Source: an uncultured Hungatella sp. (GTDB lineage: Bacteria > Bacillota > Clostridia > Lachnospirales > Lachnospiraceae). From it: a stretch of 46,483 bases of DNA. Of the stretch, positions 17,565 to 26,869 are shown piece by piece (position 1 is the stretch's first letter; each line of letters opens with the position of its first letter). A program made the position numbers and the translations under genes. The stretch spans positions 1-46,483 of the forward strand of contig CATLBO010000013.1 of assembly GCA_949879025.1 (NCBI GenBank). The letters run 5' to 3'. Below the pieces are notes generated by a model that was not told the DNA's origin, did not search any database, and was given only the letters and a program-made list of their open reading frames with translations.

Positions 17565-17909
17565 CAGAGCAAAACGGTAAGCCGGGTTATGTCGTTGAAT
17601 GGCCATCTATCTAGGCCTGACGTCGCCGCCAGGCTCAAGCGACCTACCCGAAAGCAGACGGGCCGCCTTACGCTTTCTATTCGGTCTTGCTTCGAATGGG
17701 GTTTACATATGCCCTGTCTGTTGCCAGACAGGCGGTAGTCTCTTACACTGCCCTTCCACCCTTACCGGCCAAGCCGGCGGTATATTTCTGTTGCACTGTC
17801 CCTGGAGTCGCCTCCGCCAGACGTTATCTGGCATCCTGCCCTGTGAAGCCCGGACTTTCCTCTTCCGCAGCCTTTCGGCATTGCGGCAGCGGCCATTTGT
17901 CTTACTCTG
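17565..17909 (-). ncRNA. rnpB: RNase P RNA (type A)
   Basis: The minus strand contains the hallmark segments GAGGAAAGTCCGGGCT, AGGGCAGGATGCCAG, TGGCGGAGGCGACTCC, ACAGTGCAACAGAAA and ATACCGCC, GGTAAGGGTGGAA, GGTAAGAGACTACCGCC-like core, and the 3' ATAACCCGGCTTAC. Together these define the catalytic RNA of ribonuclease P, which matures tRNA 5' ends. The ends were set from helix P1, CAGAGTAAGAC (17899-17909) with GTTTTGCTCTG (17565-17575). Length is about 345 bases, in the normal range. A consensus promoter lies upstream. Confidence 0.95.
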
Positions 17910-17939
17910 AATCTTTTTCTGCCGCAGCAGCTTCTTTAT

Positions 17940-17968
17940 ATTATAATGGAAACCCGAAAACTTGTAAA
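17940..17968 (-). promoter_or_regulatory. Promoter of rnpB
   Basis: On the minus strand TTTACA (17963-17968), 17 bases, TATAAT (17940-17945). It places the transcript start about 20 bases before the mature 5' end of RNase P RNA, and lies just after the fruA gene. Confidence 0.8.
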
Positions 17969-18039
17969 GCCATAAAAACTCCATCTTTCAGCTCAGGCTT
18001 TCTTCCATTGCATCAGCTCAGAGCTGTCTTAAGCCGGAT

Positions 18040-20004
18040 TTACCTTTCTTCCTCTGCTAGTTCCTTTTTAAGTACTCCCAAAATCCCACAGCCTACAGCA
18101 GAGCCGATTATTACTGCCAAAAGATACCCGGCCGGATTCCCAATGGTAGGCAGAACGAAGATTCCTCCATGAGGAGCTCTCAGCGTGCACCCGAAAGCCA
18201 TGGACAATCCCCCTGCAGCCGCTGCCCCAATGGCGCAGGACGGAATAATTCTCAAAGGATCAGATGCCGCAAACGGAATGGCCCCTTCCGTAATAAAGGA
18301 CAGCCCCATAATAAAGTTCACGATCCCTGACTGACACTCTTTCCTGGTAAATTTCTTTTTAAACAAAACTGTACACAGTCCAATAGCCATAGGAGGAACC
18401 ATTCCTCCTGCCATGACCGCTGCCATAACTTCAAAATTCCCTTCTGCCAACTGCGCAGTTCCAAACACATAGGAAGCTTTATTAAACGGGCCGCCCATAT
18501 CAATGGACATCATGCCTCCCAGAATCATGCCCAGTACAATCCGGCTGGTCCCGCCCATACCGTTGAGGAAATTAGTCAGCCCATCATTAATCATTCCCAT
18601 ATATGGGTTAATCAATGTGGTGGCAGCCGCTCCCAGAAGGATTCCCAGAACAGGATACAAAAGCACCGGCTTAATTCCCTCTAATGACTTTGGCAGCTTA
18701 GAAAAGGCCCTTTTCAGTCCCAGAACAAGATAGCCGCCTGCAAAGCCTGCAAACAAAGCCCCCAAAAATCCTGCATTAACCGCTCCTCCCTCAGGATTGG
18801 CAAATGTCATGCCCATTTTTGCCACGGTTCCGGCAACAAATCCCACTGCCAGTCCTGGACGGTCTGCAATGCTCATGGCAATATATCCCGAAAGCACTGG
18901 AAGCATCATGCCAAACGCCTGCTCGCCGATAGTCTTTAAATAAGCCGCCAGAGGCGTATTCTTTCCGAAATTAGACGGGTCAAGGGAATAGTCATCAAAC
19001 AGGAATGCCAAAGCAATCAGGATTCCTCCGCCGATAACAAACGGAAGCATATGGGAAACACCGTTCATCAGATGTTTATATATCTTTCTCCCCATACCGT
19101 CCCCGCTTCCTGCCTGGGAAGATGCGCCATCCCCGCCTCCTGCATGGTGGTAGATCGGCGCCTGCCCGGAAGATGCCTTCTTAATCAGCTCCTCTGCCTT
19201 GTGAATCCCATCTGCCACCGGAACCTGAAGAACCGGCTTGCCGTCAAATCTGGCCATTTCAATCTCTCTGTCCGCCGCCACAATAATGGCCTTTGCCCCC
19301 CTAATCTCCTCTCTGGTCAAAACATTCTGGGCTCCCCCTGAACCGTCCGTCTCCGCTTTTAGTGTAATTCCCATTTTTTTAGCCGTGCTTTCCAGGTTTT
19401 CCGCTGCCATATATGTATGGGCAATACCTGTAGGGCATGCAGTTACGGCCAGAAGACAATATCCGCTCTCTTCCTGATTTTCCATGGTCTGAAAAGTACT
19501 TTTTAAATCATCCTGTCCCTGTGTCTCCCCTTCTGCCGCCCCGTACTTGGCTGTTTCTGCATCATCAATAATTCTTAAAAAATCATCCTTGTCAGATGCA
19601 TGAATCAGATTATCTTTAAAGTTAGGCGTCATTAAAAGAGTGGACAGTCTGGCCAATGCCTCCAAATGAACGTCTGCGCCTTCTGCAGGAGCTGCGATCA
19701 TAAACAGCAGATTGGCAAGAGAGCCGTCAAATGCGTCGTAGTCCACGCCCTCTGGCACCGTAATAGCCGCCAGTCCAGGTTCCCTCACCGCCGCCACCTT
19801 AGCATGAGGAATGGCGATCCCGTCTCCCACTGCCGTGCTGCCGCAGGCTTCCCTGGCCAGAATCCCTTCTTTATATCCTGCTCTGTCATAAAGCCTTCCC
19901 CCTGCCTCCATCAGGCCTGTCAACTTATTAATGGCTTCCTCCTTAGATGCCGCTTCTACTCCCAGCTCAATGCTTTCTTTTTTCAGCAATTCTGTGATTC
20001 TCAT
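18040..20004 (-). CDS. fruA: PTS fructose transporter EIIABC
   Basis: The protein is 654 residues from the ATG at 20004, placed behind GGAGGAAACC; an upstream in-frame start adds 11 residues. Domains in order: EIIA (about 1-150, active His in AIPHAKVAAV); EIIB-fructose (about 180-275, active Cys in TACPTGIAHTYMAAENLE); a Gly/Ser/Ala linker; and EIIC (about 310-650) with about nine membrane helices. It takes up and phosphorylates fructose to fructose-1-phosphate using HPr phosphate. The end is intact (LKKELAEEER). It is downstream of fruK in the same direction, so the two proteins convert external fructose to fructose-1,6-bisphosphate. Confidence 0.95.
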   Translation of the reverse strand: MRITELLKKESIELGVEAASKEEAINKLTGLMEAGGRLYDRAGYKEGILAREACGSTAVGDGIAIPHAKVAAVREPGLAAITVPEGVDYDAFDGSLANLLFMIAAPAEGADVHLEALARLSTLLMTPNFKDNLIHASDKDDFLRIIDDAETAKYGAAEGETQGQDDLKSTFQTMENQEESGYCLLAVTACPTGIAHTYMAAENLESTAKKMGITLKAETDGSGGAQNVLTREEIRGAKAIIVAADREIEMARFDGKPVLQVPVADGIHKAEELIKKASSGQAPIYHHAGGGDGASSQAGSGDGMGRKIYKHLMNGVSHMLPFVIGGGILIALAFLFDDYSLDPSNFGKNTPLAAYLKTIGEQAFGMMLPVLSGYIAMSIADRPGLAVGFVAGTVAKMGMTFANPEGGAVNAGFLGALFAGFAGGYLVLGLKRAFSKLPKSLEGIKPVLLYPVLGILLGAAATTLINPYMGMINDGLTNFLNGMGGTSRIVLGMILGGMMSIDMGGPFNKASYVFGTAQLAEGNFEVMAAVMAGGMVPPMAIGLCTVLFKKKFTRKECQSGIVNFIMGLSFITEGAIPFAASDPLRIIPSCAIGAAAAGGLSMAFGCTLRAPHGGIFVLPTIGNPAGYLLAVIIGSAVGCGILGVLKKELAEEER

Positions 20005-20009
20005 AAGGT

Positions 20010-20121
20010 TTCCTCCTGGTTTAATATGTTTTGGCATGCGCCCCTATGTGTCACCTGCCAAGTCGTCGAAACAATTTCAGCTGCGGAACTTCGTTTCTCA
20101 AGCGTTCCTTCTGGTTTAATA
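20010..20121 (-). repeat. Direct repeat of the fruA ribosome-binding region
   Basis: In the fruK-fruA gap the minus-strand phrase TATTAAACCAG[A/G]AGGAA occurs at 20105-20121 and at 20010-20026, 16 of 17 bases identical. The second copy is the functional Shine-Dalgarno site of fruA. The copies look like the footprint of a local duplication. Confidence 0.6.
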
Positions 20122-20151
20122 CAACAATGTCATGTGCCGCCGGCCATCCTC

Positions 20152-21069
20152 TCACCAGTCTTCCTGCCCCAGCTGGCCGTACAGCCCCATAATCTCTTCT
20201 TTCGTTCCGATTCCGTCCGAAAACGCAGTAGCACCTCCTGCAGCCGTACCCAGTTTCAGTGCATGGAAGTAATCCTGATTTTCCAAATACCCTGCCAGAA
20301 ACCCTGCTACCATAGAATCTCCTGCTCCAACAGAATTTTTTACCGTGCCTTTCGCAACCCCCATGGAGTAAACCTTCCCCTCCTCCGTAATCAGCAGAGA
20401 GCCATCGCCAGCCATGGACACCAGCACATTGACTGCCCCCATTTCCTGAAGACGCCTGGCGTATTTTACCATATCCTCTTGGCTTTCCATAGCAACATCA
20501 AACATCGCCTCCAGCTCATGGTTATTGGGTTTAATCAAAAACGGATGATATTTCAGTACATGCATCAGAAGATCCTTCTCCGCATCTACCACCGTCAGAA
20601 CGCCTCTCCCCTCCATTGCGGCAAGAATCCTTTCATAGATTCTGCTGTCAATGGCTGCGGGAATGCTTCCGGAAAGCACCAGCACATCACCCTGTGTTAA
20701 ATCATCCAGTTTCCTCAGCAGCTGTTCCACGTCTTCAGGCGTAATCTCAGGGCCCATGCCGTTGATCTCGCTTTCCTGATGGGATTTCAGCTTAACATTA
20801 ATCCGGGACATTCCATTTTTTACCCGGATAAAATCAGAAGAAAATCCCAGGGACTTCACTCCCCTTTCTATCTCATCTCCTGTAAAACCGGCTACAAATC
20901 CCAGCGCCGTGGTAGCGTATCCCAGGTTCGCCAGCATTGCAGACACATTGATCCCCTTTCCTCCATAGAAGATATGTTCCTCTTCTGTCCGGTTCACTGC
21001 TCCTTCTGTAAAATGGTCCACCCGCACCACATAATCCAAAGCAGGATTGAAAGTTACTGTGTAAATCAT
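20152..21069 (-). CDS. fruK: 1-phosphofructokinase
   Basis: The 305-residue PfkB-family kinase phosphorylates fructose-1-phosphate to fructose-1,6-bisphosphate. The N-terminal MIYTVTFNPALDYVVRV and GGKGINVSAML segments are substrate-site signatures. Near the C-terminus TVKNSVGAGDSMVAGFL holds the catalytic Asp and anion hole. KPNNHELEAMF is the typical PfkB middle motif. The ATG at 21069 follows AGAAGGAGAAG. It is the first gene of the fruK-fruA operon, 147 bases ahead of fruA, with a promoter flanked by palindromes. Confidence 0.95.
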   Translation of the reverse strand: MIYTVTFNPALDYVVRVDHFTEGAVNRTEEEHIFYGGKGINVSAMLANLGYATTALGFVAGFTGDEIERGVKSLGFSSDFIRVKNGMSRINVKLKSHQESEINGMGPEITPEDVEQLLRKLDDLTQGDVLVLSGSIPAAIDSRIYERILAAMEGRGVLTVVDAEKDLLMHVLKYHPFLIKPNNHELEAMFDVAMESQEDMVKYARRLQEMGAVNVLVSMAGDGSLLITEEGKVYSMGVAKGTVKNSVGAGDSMVAGFLAGYLENQDYFHALKLGTAAGGATAFSDGIGTKEEIMGLYGQLGQEDW

Positions 21070-21094
21070 TTCTGTCTTCTCCTTCTCTATATAT

Positions 21095-21107
21095 GAAATT
21101 TTATTTC
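21095..21107. promoter_or_regulatory. Candidate operator 1 of the fru operon
   Basis: GAAAT-TTT-ATTTC is a perfect inverted repeat between the predicted transcript start and the fruK start codon. A second, near-identical site is at 21162-21177. The position would block transcription if bound by the divergent RpiR-type regulator. Confidence 0.5.
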
Positions 21108-21120
21108 TTTCGTTGGCTAT

Positions 21121-21149
21121 ATCATATCATGATTGTTTTATTTCGTCAA
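21121..21149 (-). promoter_or_regulatory. Promoter of fruK-fruA
   Basis: On the minus strand TTGACG (21144-21149), 17 bases, TATGAT (21121-21126). It is bracketed by the two palindromic operator candidates. Confidence 0.75.
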
Positions 21150-21161
21150 TAATAATTTATA

Positions 21162-21177
21162 AGAAATTTTATTTTCT
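21162..21177. promoter_or_regulatory. Candidate operator 2 of the fru operon
   Basis: AGAAATTTTATTTTCT is an imperfect palindrome sharing the GAAATTTTATTT core with the site at 21095-21107. It lies just upstream of the fruK -35 box. A related half-site (TGAAATGAAATTA) lies near the regulator's own start. Confidence 0.45.
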
Positions 21178-21276
21178 CATAATCTTTATTTTTCACGTAT
21201 AAATGCAAAATAGTTTTACCGTTTTACGCAGCTTTACAAGGACAGCTACAGGACAGCATTCTGCCCTTAAGGCCGT

Positions 21277-21305
21277 TTGACAATGCTGGTCACTTGTGCT
21301 ATCCT
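21277..21305 (+). promoter_or_regulatory. Promoter of the RpiR-type regulator
   Basis: TTGACA (21277-21282), 17 bases, TATCCT (21300-21305), about 43 bases before the start codon. Confidence 0.7.
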
Positions 21306-21347
21306 ATTGTTATGAAATGAAATTACGTATATGGAGACAAATAAGAA

Positions 21348-22202
21348 ATGAATAGTCAAAGCATACTGGGAATCATCTGCTCCTCCTATGAGCAGTTCTT
21401 TGATGCCGAAAAAAAGATTGCAGATTTTATTATGGAAAATAAAAAGGCCGTAGTAGACATGACTGTAGCGCAGCTGGCCAAGGCCAGCTGCACCAGTGAC
21501 GCCACTGTGTCACGTTTCTGCCGCCGATGCGGCTTCAAGGGATTCCAGAGCCTGAAAATGGATCTGGCAAAAGAAGTGATGGAGGAAGAGCGGGACAGCC
21601 TGCAGGTGTCCAATGAGATCGACCGCAGAAACCTTCCCCAGTCCCTCCAGAATATTCTGGCCAACAAGACTGCAGAGATGACTGCCACTATGGGCATGCT
21701 GGAACCGGATAACCTGGAAACCATTCTCCGCATTCTGGAGCATGCCCGTTTGATTCAATTCGCAGCCGTAGGAAACACTATCCCTGTGGCCATGGACGGG
21801 GCTTTTAAATTCAACCAGCTGGGACTGTGCTGCATATCAGGAACTATCTGGGAAGGACAAATTGCCGCCACCTATAATTTAGGGCCCATGGACGCAGTGA
21901 TCATCATCTCCAACTCCGGCACCTCCAAAAGGCTTCTGTCCCTGGCCCAAGGAGCCCACGAAAACGGCGCCCGCATTATCGTTATAACTAATAATGGTTC
22001 CTCCCCCCTGGCCCTTGCCAGTGACTATCTGATTATCACTGCCACCAGGGAAAAGCTTCTCACAGGCGACTTCTGGTTCTCCCGGATTCCTGCCATGATG
22101 GTGATCGAAACCCTGTATTTGCTTTTATTTGTCAGCAAAGAAGATGCCAAGTCCCATATCCGGCGCCATGAAGATTCCATCCGTCAGGATAAGCTGACAT
22201 AA
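21348..22202 (+). CDS. MurR/RpiR family transcriptional regulator
   Basis: The 284-residue protein has an N-terminal HTH_6 domain (about 1-77, with AQLAKASCTSDATVSRFCRR) and a C-terminal SIS sugar-phosphate binding domain (about 120-260, with VIIISNSGTSKRLLSLA and IVITNNGSSPLA). Family members sense a phosphosugar and repress or activate sugar genes. It is divergent from fruK-fruA, so fructose-1-phosphate or fructose-1,6-bisphosphate is the likely effector (inference). This is unlike the DeoR-type FruR of many Firmicutes. The ATG at 21348 has only a moderate ribosome site (GGAG). Confidence 0.9.
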   Translation: MNSQSILGIICSSYEQFFDAEKKIADFIMENKKAVVDMTVAQLAKASCTSDATVSRFCRRCGFKGFQSLKMDLAKEVMEEERDSLQVSNEIDRRNLPQSLQNILANKTAEMTATMGMLEPDNLETILRILEHARLIQFAAVGNTIPVAMDGAFKFNQLGLCCISGTIWEGQIAATYNLGPMDAVIIISNSGTSKRLLSLAQGAHENGARIIVITNNGSSPLALASDYLIITATREKLLTGDFWFSRIPAMMVIETLYLLLFVSKEDAKSHIRRHEDSIRQDKLT

Positions 22203-22221
22203 TCCTGACAGAAGCAAGCCC

Positions 22222-23877
22222 CTATACCCTAAAGCAGCTTCCTCCAATAAACTCCCTTACAATGGAATTATGGGGAATATCTTCGCTGCTGATTCCAAGA
22301 AAATAATCCAAAAACTTCAGCAGCCGTTTTGCCTCCACATACTCCTGGGAATCTTTAGGAATCTGGAACAGAAGCGGCTGCGCATATTGCTTCAGCACTG
22401 CCAGTTCATACACCAGGGCAGAATTAAACATTACATCTGCATCCTCCTGGTAAGGGAAGATATTATCCTCCTCGCCCCGACGCACAGAAGGCCATCTGCA
22501 TATGGTATCCTGAGCTGTGGCACCCCTGGTTCTGGCATCCCTCACCATGCGGCGGATCAGCCTGGCATCTGTTGTTGGAATCCGGTTGTGTTCATCAATA
22601 TTTAACTGAGTCAGGGCGCTTATGTAAACTTTAAACTTGCTTTCTCTTGGAAGGGCATAAGACAATTTATCATTAAGACAGTGGATTCCCTCAATCACCA
22701 AAATATCCTCTTTCCCCAGAGTCAGATAATCCCCCTTGTATTCCCTGCGGCCCGTAAGGAAGTTAAACCTGGGAAGTTCCACTGTCTTCCCCTCCAAAAG
22801 GCTGGTCATGTCCTCATTAAACTTCTTTATATCCAGGCACCCCAAAACCTCAAAATTATAATTGCCCTGGGCATCTCTGGGGCTGTCCTCCCGGTTGACA
22901 AAGTAATCATCCACTCCAATGGCATGGGGGTTCAGTCCCAGAGCCCGCAGCTGAATGCACAGCCGATGGGAAAAGGTAGTCTTGCCTGAGGAAGAAGGCC
23001 CGGCTATCATCACGAACTTTTTTGCCGCCCCGTCTGCTATCATCTCTGCAATCTGCCCGATCTTTTTCTCCTGAAGCGCTTCCTGGATTAAAATCAGGTC
23101 ATTGGCATTGCCTTCTGCAATCTCGTTGTTAAGGGCCCCCACATTGGCAAGCCCCAGCTTATCCCCCCATCTGGACGACTCTTTCATAACCTGGAACAAT
23201 TTCCTGCTGGTTTCCAGCTTCGGCACTTCTTTAGGATTGCTGCGGCTTGGAAGCATCAGCACAAAGCCATGCTCATACTTTACCAAGTCAAAGTATTTCA
23301 CATATCCTGTGTTCTGAACCATATATCCGTAAAAATAATCCTCAAAGCCTGCCAGGTTATAAAGATTCACCCTGGAAGCCATGCGGTATTTAAAAAGGCT
23401 GGCCTTGTCCTCCATGCCATGTCTTGTAAACAGCTCCACAGCCTGATCTGTGTTGACGCTGCGCTTCATAATGGGCAGCTCCTGGGCCACATAATCCTGC
23501 ATTTTCTTTTTCACCCGCAAAAGAAGCTCCTCCGTAATGGCCACATCTCCTTTTACCTCTACGAAAAGCCCTCTTCCCAGGGAGAATTCCACGGAAATTC
23601 TCTCCACTCTGTCTCTGCCCACAATGTCATAAAAGGCTTTCAGCATAATCAGCTTGGCGCTGCGCTGGTAAGCCTGCATTCCAGGCTTGTCCTTTGCAGT
23701 GATAAATTCTACCCGGCAGTCCTCATCAACGGTCTTGTGAAGTTCCCGAAGCTTTCCGTTTACCGACACCAGCAGAATGTCATTGTCATATTGGTACTGA
23801 TACTCCTGGGCAATCTGCAGGAACGTGGTCCCTGCGGTGTATCCTTTTCGTCTTTCTCCAATGGTTACGTACTCCAA
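22222..23877 (-). CDS. Nucleoside kinase with TGS-like N-terminus (uridine kinase family)
   Basis: The 551-residue protein has a ubiquitin-like TGS domain at about 1-60. A threonyl-tRNA-synthetase-like second domain follows (about 65-240), then a P-loop kinase domain (about 280-490) with Walker A GPSSSGKTTFSHRL, GVDDYFVNREDSP and DILVIEGIHCLND. It is the fusion widespread in Clostridia, often annotated nucleoside kinase or uridine kinase. Its expected reaction is ATP-dependent phosphorylation of uridine/cytidine-like nucleosides, while the role of the synthetase-like part is unclear. It is downstream of the Nif3-like gene with a 12-base gap, so it is probably transcribed with the dgt-dnaG-rpoD cluster. 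Confidence 0.88.
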   Translation of the reverse strand: MEYVTIGERRKGYTAGTTFLQIAQEYQYQYDNDILLVSVNGKLRELHKTVDEDCRVEFITAKDKPGMQAYQRSAKLIMLKAFYDIVGRDRVERISVEFSLGRGLFVEVKGDVAITEELLLRVKKKMQDYVAQELPIMKRSVNTDQAVELFTRHGMEDKASLFKYRMASRVNLYNLAGFEDYFYGYMVQNTGYVKYFDLVKYEHGFVLMLPSRSNPKEVPKLETSRKLFQVMKESSRWGDKLGLANVGALNNEIAEGNANDLILIQEALQEKKIGQIAEMIADGAAKKFVMIAGPSSSGKTTFSHRLCIQLRALGLNPHAIGVDDYFVNREDSPRDAQGNYNFEVLGCLDIKKFNEDMTSLLEGKTVELPRFNFLTGRREYKGDYLTLGKEDILVIEGIHCLNDKLSYALPRESKFKVYISALTQLNIDEHNRIPTTDARLIRRMVRDARTRGATAQDTICRWPSVRRGEEDNIFPYQEDADVMFNSALVYELAVLKQYAQPLLFQIPKDSQEYVEAKRLLKFLDYFLGISSEDIPHNSIVREFIGGSCFRV

Positions 23878-23889
23878 AATGCTCCTCCT

Positions 23890-24693
23890 TTACCATGCTG
23901 TCACCGGAAATGCTGCCGGCGCCTTTTTTATCTCCAGTTGGGGATCTATATGTTCTCTGATATATTGTTCCATAAAATCTATAAACATGTGCTCCAGTCC
24001 ATAGTGACCGCCATCAATGACTGCCAGGCCCAAAGCTGCAGCATCAATGCCCTCATGATGCCCTATGTCACCTGTGATCAGCACCTGGGCGCCCAGGGCC
24101 AGGGCATGTTGGCTCATTCCCTTTCCCGATCCAGGGCAAAGCGCCACACGGGTTATGGAACCGCAAAATCCGTCTGCCCCATAAACATTTACAAACGGCA
24201 GCCCAAACCGCCCCTTCACAGTAAGCGCCAGTTCTTTCAGCCCCATCTCCTTTTCCAGGTTTCCGCAGACGCCGATCCCGTATGATTTTCCTGCAGCCTC
24301 ATCTTCCCCCGTTTTCTCCAAAGGCTGCCTGTCTGTCAGCCTCATCCTGTCTCCGGCCAGATCAGCCATGCACCCTGGAGCAATGTCAAAGTTTGTATGC
24401 ATAGCGTAGTAACTGATATCTGCCTGAATTAATTTCACCAGCCTTCTGCCGATAAAGTCCTGATCATTAACCTTCTTTATGGAACCGAAAATCAATGGGT
24501 GATGGGTCAGAAGAACATCACATCCCTCCTTCACCGCCAGATCTACCACCTCATCAGTAGCATCCAGCGCAATAAGAATCTTGCGCACCTCTTTTTCTCC
24601 TCTGCCTGCCAGCAGTCCCGGGTTATCCCAGGAACAAGCGTAAGACACAGGAGCCAGCTGCTCCAGATGTTTTATAAGTTCCGTGCATTTCAT
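23890..24693 (-). CDS. Nif3-like dinuclear metal centre protein
   Basis: The protein is 267 residues from the ATG at 24693 (behind AGGAGAGCC); the longer frame upstream overlaps the trmK gene and is not needed. Motifs are SWDNPGLLAGR, LLTHHPLIFG (metal-binding His pair), AMHTNFDIAPGCMADL, ITGDIGHHEG and VIDGGHYGLEH, all typical of the Nif3/YqfO (DUF34) family, which binds two metals and forms a toroidal hexamer. Its biochemical role is unsettled; GTP cyclohydrolase I type 2 annotations are doubtful. In Firmicutes it commonly follows trmK, as here. Confidence 0.92.
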   Translation of the reverse strand: MKCTELIKHLEQLAPVSYACSWDNPGLLAGRGEKEVRKILIALDATDEVVDLAVKEGCDVLLTHHPLIFGSIKKVNDQDFIGRRLVKLIQADISYYAMHTNFDIAPGCMADLAGDRMRLTDRQPLEKTGEDEAAGKSYGIGVCGNLEKEMGLKELALTVKGRFGLPFVNVYGADGFCGSITRVALCPGSGKGMSQHALALGAQVLITGDIGHHEGIDAAALGLAVIDGGHYGLEHMFIDFMEQYIREHIDPQLEIKKAPAAFPVTAW

Positions 24694-24718
24694 ATGGCTC
24701 TCCTTTTGCATTCCTGTT

Positions 24719-25483
24719 TTATCTGGTTTCCACCTTAAGTCCGTCACCCAGGCAGCCCGTTGTCTCTGGTGTTTCCCGGGCCCCTGCCTGACAATACATC
24801 TGTATCCTCTGGATTCGCCCTTCCAGTTCCTTTCTCCTGGCCGCTGCCTTTTCCCCTGTCTTTTCCCGGAGCCCTTCTGCAATCTCCGCCAGCTGGCATT
24901 TCTCCCTTTCCAGATATTCCAGCAGCACCTGGTTTCTCTCCTCCATCAGCCTTGGGCCGTACCGGTACTCCATATCTGTCATCTCTTCCCGGCCCTTCAG
25001 ATCATCCCCTCCAAATCTTGCATCTATAACTGTATAATATTTTTCTTCCTCAGCCACCATCTCTTCCCTTACAATGTAAAATCCATTCCCATGGAGAAAT
25101 CTGCGCACCTTATCCAATTCTGACTGAGGGGATAATATCCAATGCCTCACATGCTCCCACAGATGGCGGCCCTGTTCCATAATATGTATCACCAGCGGTC
25201 CGCCCATGCCGGCTATCACCACCGTGTCTGCCTCTTTGGCGTCAAGACGCTCCACTCCGTCCCCCAGCCTTGTCTCAATCTCCTTTTCCAGGCCCTGCTG
25301 CCGGATATGCTCCTGGGCCCGTCCCAAAGGACCTGGCCGCACATCCATAGCCACTGCCCCCGCAGCCAGCTTGCGCAAAACCAATTCAATGGGAACAAAT
25401 CCATGATCCGTCCCTACATCCGCCACCCGGCTTCCCGGCTTGACAAAAGAAATCACTGTTTCCAGTCGTTTTGACAGTCTCAC
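24719..25483 (-). CDS. trmK: tRNA (adenine(22)-N1)-methyltransferase
   Basis: The 254-residue class I SAM-dependent methyltransferase modifies A22 in tRNA. Motif I is VADVGTDHGFVPIEL, followed by AMDVRPGPLGRA, then VVIAGMGGPLV (catalytic/SAM loop) and ILSPQSELDKVRRFL, all characteristic of TrmK/YqfN. The C-terminal part is a long coiled helical extension. The start is a GTG at 25483 with AAGGAG about 12 bases upstream. It lies downstream of rpoD, the usual Firmicutes arrangement rpoD-trmK-Nif3. Confidence 0.93.
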   Translation of the reverse strand: MRLSKRLETVISFVKPGSRVADVGTDHGFVPIELVLRKLAAGAVAMDVRPGPLGRAQEHIRQQGLEKEIETRLGDGVERLDAKEADTVVIAGMGGPLVIHIMEQGRHLWEHVRHWILSPQSELDKVRRFLHGNGFYIVREEMVAEEEKYYTVIDARFGGDDLKGREEMTDMEYRYGPRLMEERNQVLLEYLEREKCQLAEIAEGLREKTGEKAAARRKELEGRIQRIQMYCQAGARETPETTGCLGDGLKVETR

Positions 25484-25526
25484 CGCTTTACAAGCTCCTT
25501 CCGTTTACCGATTCAGACTGCCTGGG

Positions 25527-26654
25527 TTACTCATCCAGGTAATCTTTCAGCTTTTTGCTCCTGCTGGGGTGCCGCAGCTTCCTCAGGGCCTTTGCTTCAA
25601 TCTGCCGAATCCTTTCCCTGGTAACATTAAAGTCCCGGCCCACTTCCTCCAAAGTCCTTGGACGCCCGTCTTCCAGGCCAAAACGCAGTTTAAGCACCTT
25701 CTGTTCCCGCTCTGTCAGCGTCTCAAGAACCTCCATCAGCTGCTCATGCAGCAAGGTAAATGCCGCTGCCTCTGCAGGGACCATTACATGTTCATCCTGA
25801 ATAAAATCCCCCAGATGGCTGTCTTCCTCTTCGCCGATTGGAGTTTCCAGGGAAACCGGCTCCTGAGAAATCTTAAGCACCTCCCTAACCCGCTCCACAG
25901 GCATCTCCGCCCTGGCTGCTATTTCCTCAGCCTGAGGTTCTCTCCCCAGTTCCTGCAAAAGCTGTCTGGACACCCGTATAAGACGGTTAATCGTTTCCAC
26001 CATGTGAACCGGAATGCGGATGGTCCTGGCCTGATCCGCAATGGCTCTTGTAATAGCCTGGCGAATCCACCAAGTAGCATAGGTACTGAATTTATACCCT
26101 TTTGTATAGTCAAACTTTTCCACAGCCTTTATAAGCCCCAGATTCCCCTCCTGTATCAGATCAAGGAACTGCATTCCCCGTCCCACGTACCTTTTGGCAA
26201 TGCTGACCACCAGGCGCAGATTGGCTTCCGCCAAAATTCTTTTTGCCTCCTCGTCACCCAGTTCGATCCTTTTAGCCAGCTCAATTTCTTCATCCAGGGA
26301 TAAAAGGGGAACCTTGCCGATTTCCTTCAGATACATGCGTACTGGGTCTTCGATTCCCACGCCTTCAGGAACCGACAGATCGATCTTCTCCAGATCAATT
26401 TCCTCCTCATGATCCAGATCCATCTCTTCTTCTGCGAAAAGCTCTGCATCTATTTCCGTCTCATCGCCCAGCCGCAGGACGTCCACCTTATTGGCCTCCA
26501 GGAAATCATAAATCCTGTCCAGCTTGTCCCCGTCCAGAGCCTCGCCGGAAAAGAAATCCAGCACTTCCTGGTTCTCCAGCACATTCTTTTTTTTCTTTGC
26601 CTCTGCCAATAATAATGCCAGTCTTTCCTCAAATCCCAATGTCTTTTCGTCCAT
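25527..26654 (-). CDS. rpoD: RNA polymerase primary sigma factor
   Basis: The 375-residue protein has region 1.2 ([19 protein letters not shown]), region 2 ([53 protein letters not shown]), region 3 and region 4 ([38 protein letters not shown]). This is the housekeeping sigma factor. The N-terminus is short and acidic, as usual in Firmicutes. I chose the ATG at 26654 ([12 protein letters not shown]); a second ATG at 26672 is possible and the frame stays open to 26873. Order dnaG-rpoD is the conserved macromolecular synthesis operon. The gap to dnaG (about 215 bases) shows nothing else. Confidence 0.95.
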   Translation of the reverse strand: MDEKTLGFEERLALLLAEAKKKKNVLENQEVLDFFSGEALDGDKLDRIYDFLEANKVDVLRLGDETEIDAELFAEEEMDLDHEEEIDLEKIDLSVPEGVGIEDPVRMYLKEIGKVPLLSLDEEIELAKRIELGDEEAKRILAEANLRLVVSIAKRYVGRGMQFLDLIQEGNLGLIKAVEKFDYTKGYKFSTYATWWIRQAITRAIADQARTIRIPVHMVETINRLIRVSRQLLQELGREPQAEEIAARAEMPVERVREVLKISQEPVSLETPIGEEEDSHLGDFIQDEHVMVPAEAAAFTLLHEQLMEVLETLTEREQKVLKLRFGLEDGRPRTLEEVGRDFNVTRERIRQIEAKALRKLRHPSRSKKLKDYLDE

Positions 26655-26869
26655 ATGGTCCAGCCTTTCCATAGTTGTAACCGCCCATGTCCCTGGCAGT
26701 TCATGCCTGGCTGCCATTGGGGGATTCCCAGACAGCCGTGTCCCGGACTGCTGCCTGGAATTGCTCCCAGCCATAAACGGCCTGGATCGCAGCCATAATT
26801 TGCATCCTTTTGGCCAGTCAGCATTTACGGCACCGTCATGCCAGCCTGCAGCCTTCCTATAGTGTTGCC

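Noticed and set aside
17385-18172. Overlapping frames on both strands between pyrI and fruA
   Set aside because: They lie within RNase P RNA, the MITE-like element and the fruA 3' end; none has a ribosome site or recognisable domain.
24694-24882. Upstream extension of the Nif3-like frame
   Set aside because: It overlaps the trmK coding region and is basic, low-complexity sequence; the family start is the ATG at 24693.
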